Made by a program: the position numbers and the translations under genes
Notes under the pieces: generated by a model
The model's database searches: none
What the model saw: the letters and a program-made list of their open reading frames with translations, nothing else
What the model was told of the DNA's origin: nothing
Assembly: GCF_039595395.1 (NCBI RefSeq)
Contig: NZ_JBCNLP010000001.1
Span: forward strand, 2,356,001 to 2,420,000
Direction of reading: 5' to 3'
DNA: 64,000 nucleotides
From: Novosphingobium sp.
GTDB lineage: Bacteria; Pseudomonadota; Alphaproteobacteria; Sphingomonadales; Sphingomonadaceae
Shown: piece by piece, positions 1-8,280 of the stretch
How the letters are laid out: each line of letters opens with the position of its first letter
Numbering within the stretch: the first letter of the stretch is position 1

Positions 1-1550
1 CATGCTGGCCAGCCCTTGGGCTCACCCAGGGGCATCATTCGGCGGATCGCCCGCTCAGGCACATCGCTCTCATGAGAGGAGAGGCGGAAGACGGCTTCAG
101 GGGGCACGCGCCCGCTTAGCTGATCGACCAACAGAGCCAGATCTGGCGCATGATCGTCACGCCCCAGCTTGGCTGCCACCATGCTGGCCTGCAGATCCTC
201 AACATGCGGTGCGATCAGCACCATCGTCTCGATGCCGAGACCAGGATCGATGCGCTCGATCCGCGCGACCAGCATGCGGGTAAGGTGCCTGGCGTCTCGG
301 CTCGCCCGCGCGGTGCCGATACCCACCTTCTGCTCGCTGCCATCGACCAGCTGGCAGGTGAGATGGGCAGCGCGCAGCCCAAGGCGCCGCTGCTGGAGTT
401 GGATCACCAGATCATCGACCAGATCGCCGATGACCTGAGCGATCGCATCGGCGGTGCCGATGGGTTCGAGGAGCTGCCGCTTTGCGCTGGGCGTTTCGAA
501 AGCGGTGACCGGCACAATCGGCTCGGCCACCATGCCGCGAGCCTGATCGAGCCGCATAACGGTCGAGAGGCCCAGACGTTTGCCCAGTGGCCCACGCGGC
601 ATGGGATAGAGATCGCCGATGCGTTCCAGGCCAAAGCGGGCTGCGGCATTGAGGGCGCCGGTTTCGAGGCGCAGGGCGGCCAGCGGCAGATCGGCCAGCG
701 CGTGGGCTTCCTCCTTTGGTGGCAGCAGGATCATGGACTCACCGCCATAGCGGGCCAGGGCATGGGCCGCGCCCGGTGTCCCCGCTACCGCCACGCTGGC
801 GGTAAAGCCGAGGCGGGAGAGAAAGCGCAGCAGGCGGTGGCAAAAGCGGGCCTCGCCTCCAAAGAGATGGGTGGTCCCGGTAAGATCGAACCACAAGCCA
901 TCATGCCCGGAGACAGCTACCGTGGGCGTCCAGTGACCAAGGGCATGGAGGGCGAGGCGTTCAAGCCATGCAGCATCTTCCTCGGGCTCGGCATCGCGGA
1001 CATCGAGATCGCTCACCAGCGCGCGGGCATGGGCAGCAGCCATGCCGGGGTGGAGGCCCAGATCCAGCGCCAGCGGGCAGGCCGAGGTGATGATCTCGCG
1101 CTGGCCGCTGCGGGTGATCAGCACCATGGGGCGAGCCCAGGTCAGGCGCCCGCCCTGCAGCACGGCCATGGGGGAGCTGGCCGAGGGCATCGCCGTGCCA
1201 CCACCGCCACGCGCGCCTTCATCGGAAGGCATGGCCTTGAAGGGATGATCGGCATGTTCGCTGCGCCGTCCCATCTCGCGCATGGTGGGGCGCTGATGAG
1301 CCGGCAGGGCATCGATGGCCGCTGCCTGCCCCACGCCGTTCTGGGTATCATTACGCGCCCAGCGGGCGCCAGGGCGCCAGCCGCCGCCGCGCGGCACCGA
1401 GCAGGCGCCGGGGTCGTCGTCGATGGCCGGGGGCGGGAGCGATGAAGAGCGGGTGGGTGCGACGCGATCAGGCCGCGCGGTTGGCCGATCCAGCCGGCGC
1501 AATCGCTCGATCGATAGAAAGGGCAGGGCGAGCGAGGCAACCCTTGTCAT
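1..1550 (-). CDS. imuB: ImuB, Y-family polymerase-like SOS mutagenesis protein (C-terminus beyond window)
   Basis: The frame is open on the minus strand from an ATG at 1550 to the window edge, about 516 residues. It begins MTRVASLALPFLSIERL and later contains GLWFDLTGTTHLFGGEA, both typical of ImuB. In the family, ImuB is a catalytically inactive Y-family polymerase relative that links ImuA and the beta clamp to the error-prone polymerase DnaE2 during SOS mutagenesis. The start lies 82 bases inside imuA in another frame, so the two genes overlap and are probably translated together. A dnaE2 gene would be expected beyond the left edge but cannot be seen. The start is inferred from N-terminal resemblance; the C-terminal tail is missing from the window. 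Confidence 0.9.
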   Translation of the reverse strand, partial: MTRVASLALPFLSIERLRRLDRPTARPDRVAPTRSSSLPPPAIDDDPGACSVPRGGGWRPGARWARNDTQNGVGQAAAIDALPAHQRPTMREMGRRSEHADHPFKAMPSDEGARGGGGTAMPSASSPMAVLQGGRLTWARPMVLITRSGQREIITSACPLALDLGLHPGMAAAHARALVSDLDVRDAEPEEDAAWLERLALHALGHWTPTVAVSGHDGLWFDLTGTTHLFGGEARFCHRLLRFLSRLGFTASVAVAGTPGAAHALARYGGESMILLPPKEEAHALADLPLAALRLETGALNAAARFGLERIGDLYPMPRGPLGKRLGLSTVMRLDQARGMVAEPIVPVTAFETPSAKRQLLEPIGTADAIAQVIGDLVDDLVIQLQQRRLGLRAAHLTCQLVDGSEQKVGIGTARASRDARHLTRMLVARIERIDPGLGIETMVLIAPHVEDLQASMVAAKLGRDDHAPDLALLVDQLSGRVPPEAVFRLSSHESDVPERAIRRMMPLGEPKGWPA

Positions 1551-2238
1551 CACAGGCGTCCAGATCGAGAGAAAAGGGATTGCCGCCACGCTGGCGGGCA
1601 AGTTCGACTGACCAGCGTGCCCGGCCGACGCCGGGGTGCGGCAGGGGCGCCGAAGGCAGGCAGCCAATGCGCCAGCGGGTCATGGCGGAAGAGTTCTGGG
1701 TGAGCGGGCACTGATCACGCGCGCGATGTCGCCGGTAGAGCAGCATCGGCGTCTGCCCGTCGCTGGCCGCCAGTTGAAGCCGTCTTGTGGCAGTCATATC
1801 GGCTGAGCGCACTTCAGCGATGACGCAGGCCAGCGAACCATCGCGCAAGCCGTCCTCGGCGATTGCCAGCACCTCCTGATCTTTCTTCCCCTCCGCATAG
1901 AGCAGCCGGGAAGGGCCCAGGCCAACCTGTTCGAGACCGGGGGCATAAAGGTCGAAGCGCGAAACCGCCCAGAGCACGGTAAACCCCGAGCTGGCAAAGC
2001 GCGCTGCGATGCCAGCGGCAAAGAGCGTGGCTGCAGCATCATCGCTCAGCTTTGAGGATGCCGCCGCAACCTCATGAAGGCCCGCGCCATCAAGCCCGCC
2101 GAAGGCGAGCCGCTCGTCGAGCATCGGCACACCAAAGGGCAGGACCGGCCCCCGGCTCGCACGCGCCGAGGTCAGCTTCGCGCGCAGGGCGTCGAGCTGT
2201 TCCTGGCTTGGGGAGGGGAGGGCAGGCTGGGTGGACAT
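1468..2238 (-). CDS. imuA: ImuA, RecA-like SOS mutagenesis protein
   Basis: This 256-residue protein has the ImuA layout: an N-terminal helix, then LPFGVPMLDERLAFGGLDGAG, related to the RecA/SulA fold but without a clear Walker A lysine. It ends with a basic stretch where imuB begins in another frame. In the family, ImuA partners ImuB and DnaE2 in damage-induced mutagenesis. A LexA box lies 21 bases upstream of the ATG, so the operon should be SOS-controlled. The length fits the family and no damage is visible. Confidence 0.9.
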   Translation of the reverse strand: MSTQPALPSPSQEQLDALRAKLTSARASRGPVLPFGVPMLDERLAFGGLDGAGLHEVAAASSKLSDDAAATLFAAGIAARFASSGFTVLWAVSRFDLYAPGLEQVGLGPSRLLYAEGKKDQEVLAIAEDGLRDGSLACVIAEVRSADMTATRRLQLAASDGQTPMLLYRRHRARDQCPLTQNSSAMTRWRIGCLPSAPLPHPGVGRARWSVELARQRGGNPFSLDLDACDDKGCLARPALSIDRAIAPAGSANRAA

Positions 2239-2258
2239 GATGGCAAATCGACTCTATC

Positions 2259-2273
2259 GTTCCCTTTATGTTC
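2259..2273 (-). promoter_or_regulatory. LexA (SOS) box of the imuA-imuB operon
   Basis: The bases GTTC-CCTTTAT-GTTC match the alphaproteobacterial LexA operator GTTC-N7-GTTC exactly. The site is centred about 28 bases upstream of the imuA start, where it would cover the promoter. This agrees with known LexA control of imuAB-dnaE2 cassettes. Confidence 0.88.
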
Positions 2274-2718
2274 TCAAAAGGAAGGGTGCCGCGTCAAGCT
2301 GGATGAATCGGCCATCCACAGAGGCTTATGATTTTTGCCTCCGCCACCTTTGGGCGCTGTCGGTGCGTGAATTTTGCGCGCCCAAAAAAAAGGCCGGTCC
2401 AAAGACCAGCCCTTTGAAAGTTTGGGAGAGGATGCCTGAAAGGCGATTTTCAAATGCCAGCAATCGCATTTTGCTGCAAACGCAAAAAATCGATCAGCAC
2501 GTGCGTAAAAAGCGATAGAGCTGCGGAGTTACGGGCTATTCACAGCAAGTTCGCGTGTCGCCTGATGGCATTCACCCTTCTTTCATCTCGCACATGCGAA
2601 GAGGCACTCGATAGCGTTTCGGCTGTTCCGAATGGATCACCGCTACGGATATGCCGAGCGCTACGTCTACCTTGGAAAAGCCGCGTAGATCATGGCTTTT
2701 CCAGTTAAGCCCATGGCT
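2274..2718. other. Intergenic stretch with one terminator, no gene recognised
   Basis: About 445 bases lie between the imuA promoter and the end of the DUF3429 gene. Short open frames on both strands have no recognisable protein features. Apart from the hairpin at 2384-2411, nothing could be assigned. Confidence 0.5.
2384..2411 (-). terminator. Rho-independent terminator, minus strand
   Basis: Read on the minus strand, GGCTGGTC, a four-base loop and GACCGGCC form an eight-base stem with one G-T pair, followed directly by a run of eight T. It probably ends transcripts coming from the DUF3429 gene about 310 bases upstream. Confidence 0.7.
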
Positions 2719-3189
2719 TCAGTCCATCAGAATCCGGGTCATAACGAGAAGCAGTGCCAGGGATGCGATCGGCATCTGAATGGGCCTCAGGCTGGCGAAA
2801 TGGGCAGGCGCATTGCCCGCCTTGGCCGCACGATGATCCAGCACGGAAACCAGCGCGAAGCCGATCGCCAGCAAAGCCAGCGACTGGGGCAGCAGGCCTA
2901 TCCAACCCAGGATGAGAGCCAGCCCGGCTATCGAGACGTAAAGCGCCATCGTCCATAGCTCACTGGCCAGCGACGCCTCGCTCCGGCCAAATCCGAAACC
3001 CCGCCTGACGCCGCCGACAAAGGCAAGGATTAGGCAGCCCCAGATCACCGTGAGATTGACCGCCACTCCTCGCAGCGCGGGCGCGAACCAGCTTCCCGCA
3101 GCGCCCAGCACGAAAGGCAACATCGGAAGATAGCCGAAGATCAGGCTGTCCGTCGGAATGGCGGTGGGTTTCGAGATGGATTTGCTCAT
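2719..3189 (-). CDS. DUF3429 membrane protein
   Basis: This 156-residue protein has four to five hydrophobic segments. The pattern LIFGYLPMLPFVLGAAGSW, then LAFVGGVRRGFGFGR, is characteristic of DUF3429. The function is unknown. Members occur in proteobacterial stress and light-response gene sets, which fits other parts of this window, but no partner is next to it. An aldo/keto reductase lies 62 bases upstream on the same strand. Confidence 0.8.
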   Translation of the reverse strand: MSKSISKPTAIPTDSLIFGYLPMLPFVLGAAGSWFAPALRGVAVNLTVIWGCLILAFVGGVRRGFGFGRSEASLASELWTMALYVSIAGLALILGWIGLLPQSLALLAIGFALVSVLDHRAAKAGNAPAHFASLRPIQMPIASLALLLVMTRILMD

Positions 3190-3251
3190 CTGCCTTCCAA
3201 CGCGTCATCGGGCGGCAAGTTCGCTTGGGCGCCGCCCATGCCGCAGGTGCC

Positions 3252-4082
3252 TTACAGCATCTCGAGGGGGCTACGCTTGATGGGGCTGGGAAAGCTGCTT
3301 TCGAGCGCCGCCATGTCACCGTCAGTCAACTCCAGAGCCGCCGCCGCGCGATTGTCCCGCACATGGTCGATCGATCCTGCCTTGGGGATAGGCAGGATGC
3401 CCGGCTGGCGCAGCAGCCATGCCAGAGCGATCTGGGCCGGGCTGGCATCATGGCGGCGGGCAATTTCCTTGAGCATCCGGTGCGAGAGCAGGCGGCCCTG
3501 CTCGATCGGGCTATAGGCCATCACCGGCATGGCATGGTCGGCAAGCCACGGCAGCAGATCGAGTTCGGGGGCCCGGCGCGTGAGGTTGTAGAGGATCTGA
3601 TCGGTGGCGCAGTGCTGGCCACCCTGAGCGATCAGTTCCTCCATATCGCCGATATCAAGATTGCTGACGCCCCAGCGCAGGATCAGACCGGCCTCGACCA
3701 GTCTTTCCATCGCCTCGACGGTTTCGCCCAGCGACACATTGCCGCGCCAGTGGAGCAGATAGAGATCGAGGCGATCGGTTCCCAGGCGCTTGAGGCTGGC
3801 TTCGCAGGTGGTACGCAAGCGCCGGGCCGAAGCATTCTGGGGATAGGCCTTGCTGACCAGGAAGACCTCGTCGCGCTGACCGGCGATGGCTTCACCAACC
3901 AGCGTTTCGGCTGCGCCTTCGCCGTACATCTCGGCGGTGTCGATCAGCGTCATGCCGCGCGCGATGCCTTCGCGCAGGGCCGCGATCTCCTCAGCCCGGC
4001 GGGCGTGATCCTCTGCGAGCATCCAGGTGCCTTGGCCCAGGGCGGGGACGGCGGTTCCATCGGGGAGCGTGATCGTCTTCAT
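3252..4082 (-). CDS. Aldo/keto reductase
   Basis: This 276-residue enzyme has the aldo/keto reductase barrel signature. The catalytic tetrad can be placed: Asp and Tyr in DTAEMYGEG, Lys in VSKAYP and His in YLLHWRG. NADPH-site residues follow in IPKAGSIDHVRDN near the C-terminus. It should reduce aldehydes or ketones with NADPH in the cytoplasm; the substrate cannot be told. It lies 40 bases downstream of the SRAP gene on the same strand. Confidence 0.9.
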   Translation of the reverse strand: MKTITLPDGTAVPALGQGTWMLAEDHARRAEEIAALREGIARGMTLIDTAEMYGEGAAETLVGEAIAGQRDEVFLVSKAYPQNASARRLRTTCEASLKRLGTDRLDLYLLHWRGNVSLGETVEAMERLVEAGLILRWGVSNLDIGDMEELIAQGGQHCATDQILYNLTRRAPELDLLPWLADHAMPVMAYSPIEQGRLLSHRMLKEIARRHDASPAQIALAWLLRQPGILPIPKAGSIDHVRDNRAAAALELTDGDMAALESSFPSPIKRSPLEML

Positions 4083-4122
4083 AGGTGGTGCAACACCTTA
4101 TCCGGGCATTGGTTCGCCGGAT

Positions 4123-4782
4123 CTACAGGTCTTTGAAAAGCGGCAGGTCTTGCAATTTGGGCGGCTCGTCCTCCAGCAGAGGTTGCCCATCAACCCAGCG
4201 ATCCTGCCTCCGCTCGACCTCCAGCCTGCCTTCCCAGGTCCGGCATAGATCGAACGCCTGCGTAGCAGAGCCTCCAAGCCAGCGATCCCAATCCTCACGC
4301 CGCAGGATCACCGGCATACGGTCGTGAACTTCCTGCATTTGGGGCGATGCCGGCACCATGACCATCGAGTAGCAATTGCCCCACATGTCGGTCGGTCGCC
4401 AGATGCCGCCCACCGCGAAAGGCATGTCGCCTGGCAGAGCATACCAGGTGCGGGTCATGCGCCTATCCTCGCCCTGTGGTTCGGCCCATTGGCTCACCGG
4501 GATCAGGCAACGCCGCGTTTCGAAACTGCTCTGCCAGAAGGGGGAAGCAAGATTGTCGCTGCGAGCGTTGTTGACTGCCGTGGGAGCCAGCTTTTGTCCT
4601 TGCTTGCCGCGAAGTACGCGAGGGAAGCCCCAATTCATCGACTGGGCACGACCGCCTGTGATCATAACACCGGGGTAGCCCTTGACCACCTCTTCGCCGA
4701 AATTCGCGCCCGCAGGCACCTCTACCCTGAAAATCTGGGAAATCTCCGCTTTGGCGGTGCGCAGGCGGTAGAGATTACACAT
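4123..4782 (-). CDS. SRAP/YedK-HMCES family DNA-protein crosslinking protein
   Basis: SRAP proteins shield abasic sites in single-stranded DNA by a covalent link through the cysteine that follows the initiator Met. The mature N-terminus here reads CNLYRL, so the correct start is the ATG at 4782; an upstream in-frame Met at 4788 would bury the cysteine as residue 4. The conserved Asn lies in PTAVNNARSD, and the active-site Glu and His are represented by WAEPQG and VHDRMPVIL. The protein has 219 residues, normal for the family. Its promoter region is interrupted by an IS66 element starting 54 bases upstream, which separates it from the SOS box at 8175-8189. Confidence 0.9.
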   Translation of the reverse strand: MCNLYRLRTAKAEISQIFRVEVPAGANFGEEVVKGYPGVMITGGRAQSMNWGFPRVLRGKQGQKLAPTAVNNARSDNLASPFWQSSFETRRCLIPVSQWAEPQGEDRRMTRTWYALPGDMPFAVGGIWRPTDMWGNCYSMVMVPASPQMQEVHDRMPVILRREDWDRWLGGSATQAFDLCRTWEGRLEVERRQDRWVDGQPLLEDEPPKLQDLPLFKDL

Positions 4783-4827
4783 GCACAAAAAATGGGCAGG
4801 GCAGGATCTGAAGTCAAGCCAACCCCT

Positions 4828-4835
4828 GAGCGCAC
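4828..4835. repeat. Left 8-bp target-site duplication of the IS66 element
   Basis: GAGCGCAC directly precedes the left end of the element and recurs directly after its right end at 8116-8123. An 8-bp duplication is the usual IS66 value, so this was a simple transposition event. Confidence 0.93.
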
Positions 4836-4930
4836 GTAAGCGTACGGTCTCCCGCGTGTTGCGGCATTCAGGCTCGGCGCTGATGGACCTCCGGTAAGGA
4901 GTCTCTTTCTGGACTCCAGAAGGAGGCTAA

Positions 4931-5389
4931 GTGAAGGACCGCTTGGAGATCATCGCGCGCACCGAACGGCGCAGGAAGTTTTCGGATGCCGAGAAGACGG
5001 CAATCCTCAACGAGGCGGATACAGACGGCGTATCGGTCCGTCAGGTCGCTGAGCGCCACGAGATTGCCGAGAGCTTGATCTATAACTGGCGGTCGGCGCG
5101 GCGCCAGGCAGCGGCCATCGCCAGTGAAGCGCTGGAGTTCATTCCTTACGGCGCGATCATTACGACGGAGCCTGCAGTTGCGCCAGCGGTGGCGGGCCCC
5201 AAGAAGACGCAGCGACCCGTTTCGTCACCGATGCCGTCAGCGTCAGAGGATCTGATCCGCCCACATCCCGGTGCCCGCCCCGGCGCCATAGACATAGACC
5301 TACCGAGCGGCGTTCGCCTGTCAGTAGACAGCTATGTCAACGAGAGGGCGCTGGCCCGCGTTCTGCGTGCATTTCGGGACGTCTCGTGA
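4931..5389 (+). CDS. tnpA: IS66 accessory protein TnpA
   Basis: This 152-residue protein has an N-terminal helix-turn-helix (KFSDAEKTAILNEA, then VSVRQVAERHEIAESLIYNW), as in IS66 Orf1. The GTG start at 4931 follows a strong AGGAGG site. Orf1 is needed for transposition together with TnpB and TnpC and probably binds DNA. Its stop overlaps the start of tnpB by four bases. Confidence 0.93.
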   Translation: MKDRLEIIARTERRRKFSDAEKTAILNEADTDGVSVRQVAERHEIAESLIYNWRSARRQAAAIASEALEFIPYGAIITTEPAVAPAVAGPKKTQRPVSSPMPSASEDLIRPHPGARPGAIDIDLPSGVRLSVDSYVNERALARVLRAFRDVS

Positions 5390-5739
5390 TCTCGCTGGCG
5401 CCTGGAACGAAGGTCTACTTGGCAAGCAAGCCGGTCAGCATGCGGCTTGGCTTCGATGGGCTGGCGGCGCTGGTCCGCCCGCTGTTCGCGGTCGAGCCTT
5501 ACGGCGGGCATGTCTTCCTGTTTCGCAGCAAGAGCGGCAACTACTTGAAGGCGCTACATTGGGATGGGACCGGGCTTTGCCTGTTTGCCAAGCGTTTGGA
5601 ACGCAGCCGTTTCATCTGGCCGCCACTCATCGAGGGCGGTGTCGTACTGACCCCAGCGCAGTTTGCGCTGCTGATCGAAGCGATGGATTGGCGGCGCACA
5701 GTGGCCCCCGAGCCGCCCCGCCTGCCGGTACAGATTTGA
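5386..5739 (+). CDS. tnpB: IS66 accessory protein TnpB
   Basis: This 117-residue protein matches IS66 Orf2 from end to end: KVYLASKPVSMRLGFDGLAA near the start and NYLKALHWDGTGLCLFAKRL in the middle. The GTG start overlaps the tnpA stop as GTGA, pointing to coupled translation. Orf2 is required for IS66 transposition; its biochemical role is not established. The gene looks intact. Confidence 0.95.
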   Translation: MISLAPGTKVYLASKPVSMRLGFDGLAALVRPLFAVEPYGGHVFLFRSKSGNYLKALHWDGTGLCLFAKRLERSRFIWPPLIEGGVVLTPAQFALLIEAMDWRRTVAPEPPRLPVQI

Positions 5740-5805
5740 CGCAATAATCGCCGCATTTCCAGGCTTCCTGCTTGGGTAGAAGGCCGGATTCTGCTACCGG
5801 GAAGC

Positions 5806-7443
5806 GTGTCTCCCGACGATCTCGAACTCCCTACCGATCCCGCAGAACTGCGCGCTTTTGCCGAGACGATGCGCGCACGTCTGGCTGCTTCGGAGCAGGC
5901 GCTGGATGCCGAACGGGCGGCCCATGTCGAGACCCGCGAGAAGCTTGAGACGGCCCAGCATTCGATCAAGCTGACCGCGCTGCAGATCGAGAAGTTCAAA
6001 GTCCAACTGGCCCGCCTCCGGCGCATGAAGTTCGGTCAGTCGTCGGAGCGCCTTGCTCTTCAGGCCGATCAGCTCGAACTGACGCTGGAGGATCTCGAGG
6101 CTGAGCATGCCCATGCCGAGTGTGTGATCGAGGGCCATGTGTCTGAAGATGCCCCGGCCAAGACTGCCCCTCGCAAGCCTCGCCGTGCACCACTGCCCGA
6201 CCACCTTCCTCGCGATGAGGTTATGCAGGCAGCGCCGGATGCCGACGGCTGTTCCGCCTGTGGGGGCTTAATGGGCAAGCTCGGCGAGGACGTGACCGAA
6301 GTGCTGGAATATGTCCCCGGCCGCTTCCGCGTCGTCCGTCACGTCCGACCCAAGCTTTCCTGCAACCGCTGCGATGCGATCAGTCAGGCCCCGGCCCCGG
6401 CGCTTCCCGTGCCGCGCGGCCGTGCTGGTCCCGGCCTGCTTGCCCACGTCATCGTCTCCAAGTTCGCCGATCACCTGCCGTTATACCGTCAGTCGCAGAT
6501 CTACGCCCGCGAAGGTTTGGAGATCAGTCGCTCGACGATGGCGGACTGGCTCGGCCAAGCAAGCTGGTTGCTGCAGCCGCTGGTCGATCGGATCGCCGAT
6601 CACGTCATGGCCAGCGTGAAGCTCCATGCCGATGACACCCCCGTCCCGGTGCTGGCGCCGGGGACCGGCAAGACGGCGACCGGCAGACTATGGGTCTACC
6701 TTCGCGACAACCGACGATGGAGCCACTTGGACAAGCCGGCTGCACTATTCCGCTATAGCCCCGATCGCAAGGGTGAGCGCCCGCGCGAACACCTCAAAAC
6801 CTTTGCGGGCTTCCTGCAGGCCGATGCCTATGCAGGTTTCGAGCGCCTGTACGCAAGTGACCGCACGCCAGCGCCGATAATGCCGGTGGCCTGCTGGGCG
6901 CATGCCCGGCGCAAGCTTAACGATGTCTACAAGGCGGACCCGAACTCAGCCGCGCTGGAGGGCTTGCAGCGGATCGGCGAGCTTTACGACGTCGAGAGAC
7001 AGATCGTGCGTGAGCCGGCGGATTTCCGCCGCAAGGCTCGCAAGCTCTCGAAGCTCAAGGCCTTGAATTTCTTCGCCTGGGCGGAAGAGGTGTTGTTCAA
7101 GGCATCGGCCCGCTCACCACTGGCGGAGGCGCTGCGCTATGCGGTGAAGCTGAAGCCTCAATTGCTCGCTTACACCGACGACGGCAGGTTAGAGATAGAC
7201 AACAATCCGGCAGAGAATGCCCTCCGTGGCATCTGCCTCGGCCGCAAAAATTGGCTCTTTGCAGGTGCCGATTGTGGTGGTGAACGTGCCGCAGCCATGT
7301 ATTCTCTGCTCGAGACCGCCAAGCTTAACGGCGTCAATCCGCAGGAATGGCTAGCCGATGTACTCGACCGCATCGGCAAGGGGCATCCGATCAGCCGGAT
7401 CGACGAGCTGTTGCCTTGGAACTGGGCCACCCCGCAGGCGTGA
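5806..7443 (+). CDS. tnpC: IS66 DDE transposase TnpC
   Basis: This 545-residue transposase starts at a GTG. It has an N-terminal coiled coil (about 15-95), a zinc-binding region with CSACGG and CNRC (about 145-195), and a DDE core: Asp in KLHADDTPVPVL, Asp in FLQADAYAGF and Glu in NNPAENALRGICLG. The C-terminal GADCGGERAAAMYSLLETAK block is standard for the family. All key residues are present, so the enzyme is probably functional. Confidence 0.96.
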   Translation: MSPDDLELPTDPAELRAFAETMRARLAASEQALDAERAAHVETREKLETAQHSIKLTALQIEKFKVQLARLRRMKFGQSSERLALQADQLELTLEDLEAEHAHAECVIEGHVSEDAPAKTAPRKPRRAPLPDHLPRDEVMQAAPDADGCSACGGLMGKLGEDVTEVLEYVPGRFRVVRHVRPKLSCNRCDAISQAPAPALPVPRGRAGPGLLAHVIVSKFADHLPLYRQSQIYAREGLEISRSTMADWLGQASWLLQPLVDRIADHVMASVKLHADDTPVPVLAPGTGKTATGRLWVYLRDNRRWSHLDKPAALFRYSPDRKGERPREHLKTFAGFLQADAYAGFERLYASDRTPAPIMPVACWAHARRKLNDVYKADPNSAALEGLQRIGELYDVERQIVREPADFRRKARKLSKLKALNFFAWAEEVLFKASARSPLAEALRYAVKLKPQLLAYTDDGRLEIDNNPAENALRGICLGRKNWLFAGADCGGERAAAMYSLLETAKLNGVNPQEWLADVLDRIGKGHPISRIDELLPWNWATPQA

Positions 7444-7565
7444 ACGCGCATTTTGGGTGGATAGTGATCGGACCGCTGTTAGCGAGACAGCCCGCGTAAG
7501 CAGCCATTCACGTTTTTCCGCCACCGTAGCCCAGTTGCAATCGCTTGGACTTGGGAAGAATAGTC

Positions 7566-8006
7566 ATGAAGTCTCTTTTGCTGCTCTCCATGGTTGCTCA
7601 ATATCAGGTGCCGCCAGCGCCCCCGGCACCGCCTGCGGGCGGCGCGGCATTAGAGAGCGAACTGAGTCGAATGGCGGAGCGCTACCGCTCGCAATGCTAT
7701 TCTGAGAAGGCGATCAAGATAATCGTCGACAGCACCCGCCGCGCAAGAACGATCGCGCGACCTGACCTCGCCGCTATCCGAGCTACGAACAAAGAACTCG
7801 CCGACGCCGCTTATGCGGAACCGTTTGACGAGAAGAGGATGGTGGTGGCGATGCGTGCCCGCGCTCAGGCTCAAGCCGATTCAGAGGCGCATTACCCAGA
7901 CAATAGCATCGCTATTTTGGAGCAATTGCCGAAAGCGGATAAGGTGATCTTCGCCCGGTCAAATGCAGGTGTGACTCCAGTATTCCCGCCAAAGCCATGC
8001 TCGTAA
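7566..8006 (+). CDS. IS66 passenger: small exported helical protein, unknown function
   Basis: This 146-residue protein lies inside the IS66 element, 122 bases after tnpC and on the same strand. The ATG at 7566 is preceded by GGGAAG. The N-terminus MKSLLLLSMVAQ looks like a short signal sequence, followed by a Pro/Ala stretch and then a charged helical region with AIRATNKELADAAYAEPFDE. That helical pattern recalls periplasmic metal-sensor or Spy-like proteins, but the match is too weak to name. It is not part of the standard IS66 gene set. Confidence 0.55.
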   Translation: MKSLLLLSMVAQYQVPPAPPAPPAGGAALESELSRMAERYRSQCYSEKAIKIIVDSTRRARTIARPDLAAIRATNKELADAAYAEPFDEKRMVVAMRARAQAQADSEAHYPDNSIAILEQLPKADKVIFARSNAGVTPVFPPKPCS

Positions 8007-8119
8007 GCGCTTCTGACCGGACGATGGTATGTCTGGTCTCGGCGTTCCTGAAATCGGACCAAAGCGGCGAATTAGGGGCGTTTTCTGCCACCAACGGCCC
8101 CGGGCGGACGCTTACGAGC
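7999..8119. repeat. Inverted repeat around the right end of IS66
   Basis: GCTCGTAAGCG at 7999-8009 and CGCTTACGAGC at 8109-8119 are perfect 11-base inverted copies. The outer copy combines the true IS end with the first bases of the target duplication. The inner copy has the same GTAAGCG terminus pointing inwards, so 8003-8115 looks like a 113-base mini-element or a remnant of a nested insertion. No gene lies between. Confidence 0.65.
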
Positions 8120-8123
8120 GCAC
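8116..8123. repeat. Right 8-bp target-site duplication of the IS66 element
   Basis: GAGCGCAC directly follows the terminal CGCTTAC of the element and is identical to the left copy at 4828-4835. Confidence 0.93.
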
Positions 8124-8174
8124 GAAGTGTGGCCCGGACGCGGCGAGTGTAGCTGACGGATCGGCTCAGCCATT

Positions 8175-8189
8175 GTTCTAAATATGTTC
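8175..8189 (+). promoter_or_regulatory. LexA (SOS) box upstream of the AlkB-like gene
   Basis: GTTC-TAAATAT-GTTC is an exact match to the alphaproteobacterial LexA operator. It lies about 92 bases before the AlkB-like start. Before the IS66 insertion it would also have been about 105 bases upstream of the divergent SRAP start, so it may once have controlled both genes. Confidence 0.82.
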
Positions 8190-8280
8190 CAACCCTATAT
8201 GAGCGGAGCCTCAGGAAATAGTCTGGGGCGGACTGACCAAGCAGTTGTCATGGCTGCATCTTCCGAGGACCAGACACATT

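Larger units (their letters stand above)
4836..8115 (+). mobile_element. Complete IS66-family element with a passenger gene
   Basis: The element is 3280 bases long. It starts with GTAAGCGTACG and ends with CGGACGCTTAC, imperfect inverted repeats matching at 10 of the first 11 positions, and is flanked by the 8-bp duplication GAGCGCAC. It carries intact tnpA, tnpB and tnpC in the usual order. IS66 elements are usually about 2.5-2.7 kb; the extra length lies downstream of tnpC and holds one more gene and a second GTAAGCG end. The insertion lies between two divergent DNA-repair genes. Confidence 0.93.

Noticed and set aside
150..1445. Long plus-strand open frame of 431 codons
   Set aside because: It is antisense to imuB, which has clear family sequence; the plus-strand protein has no recognisable features.
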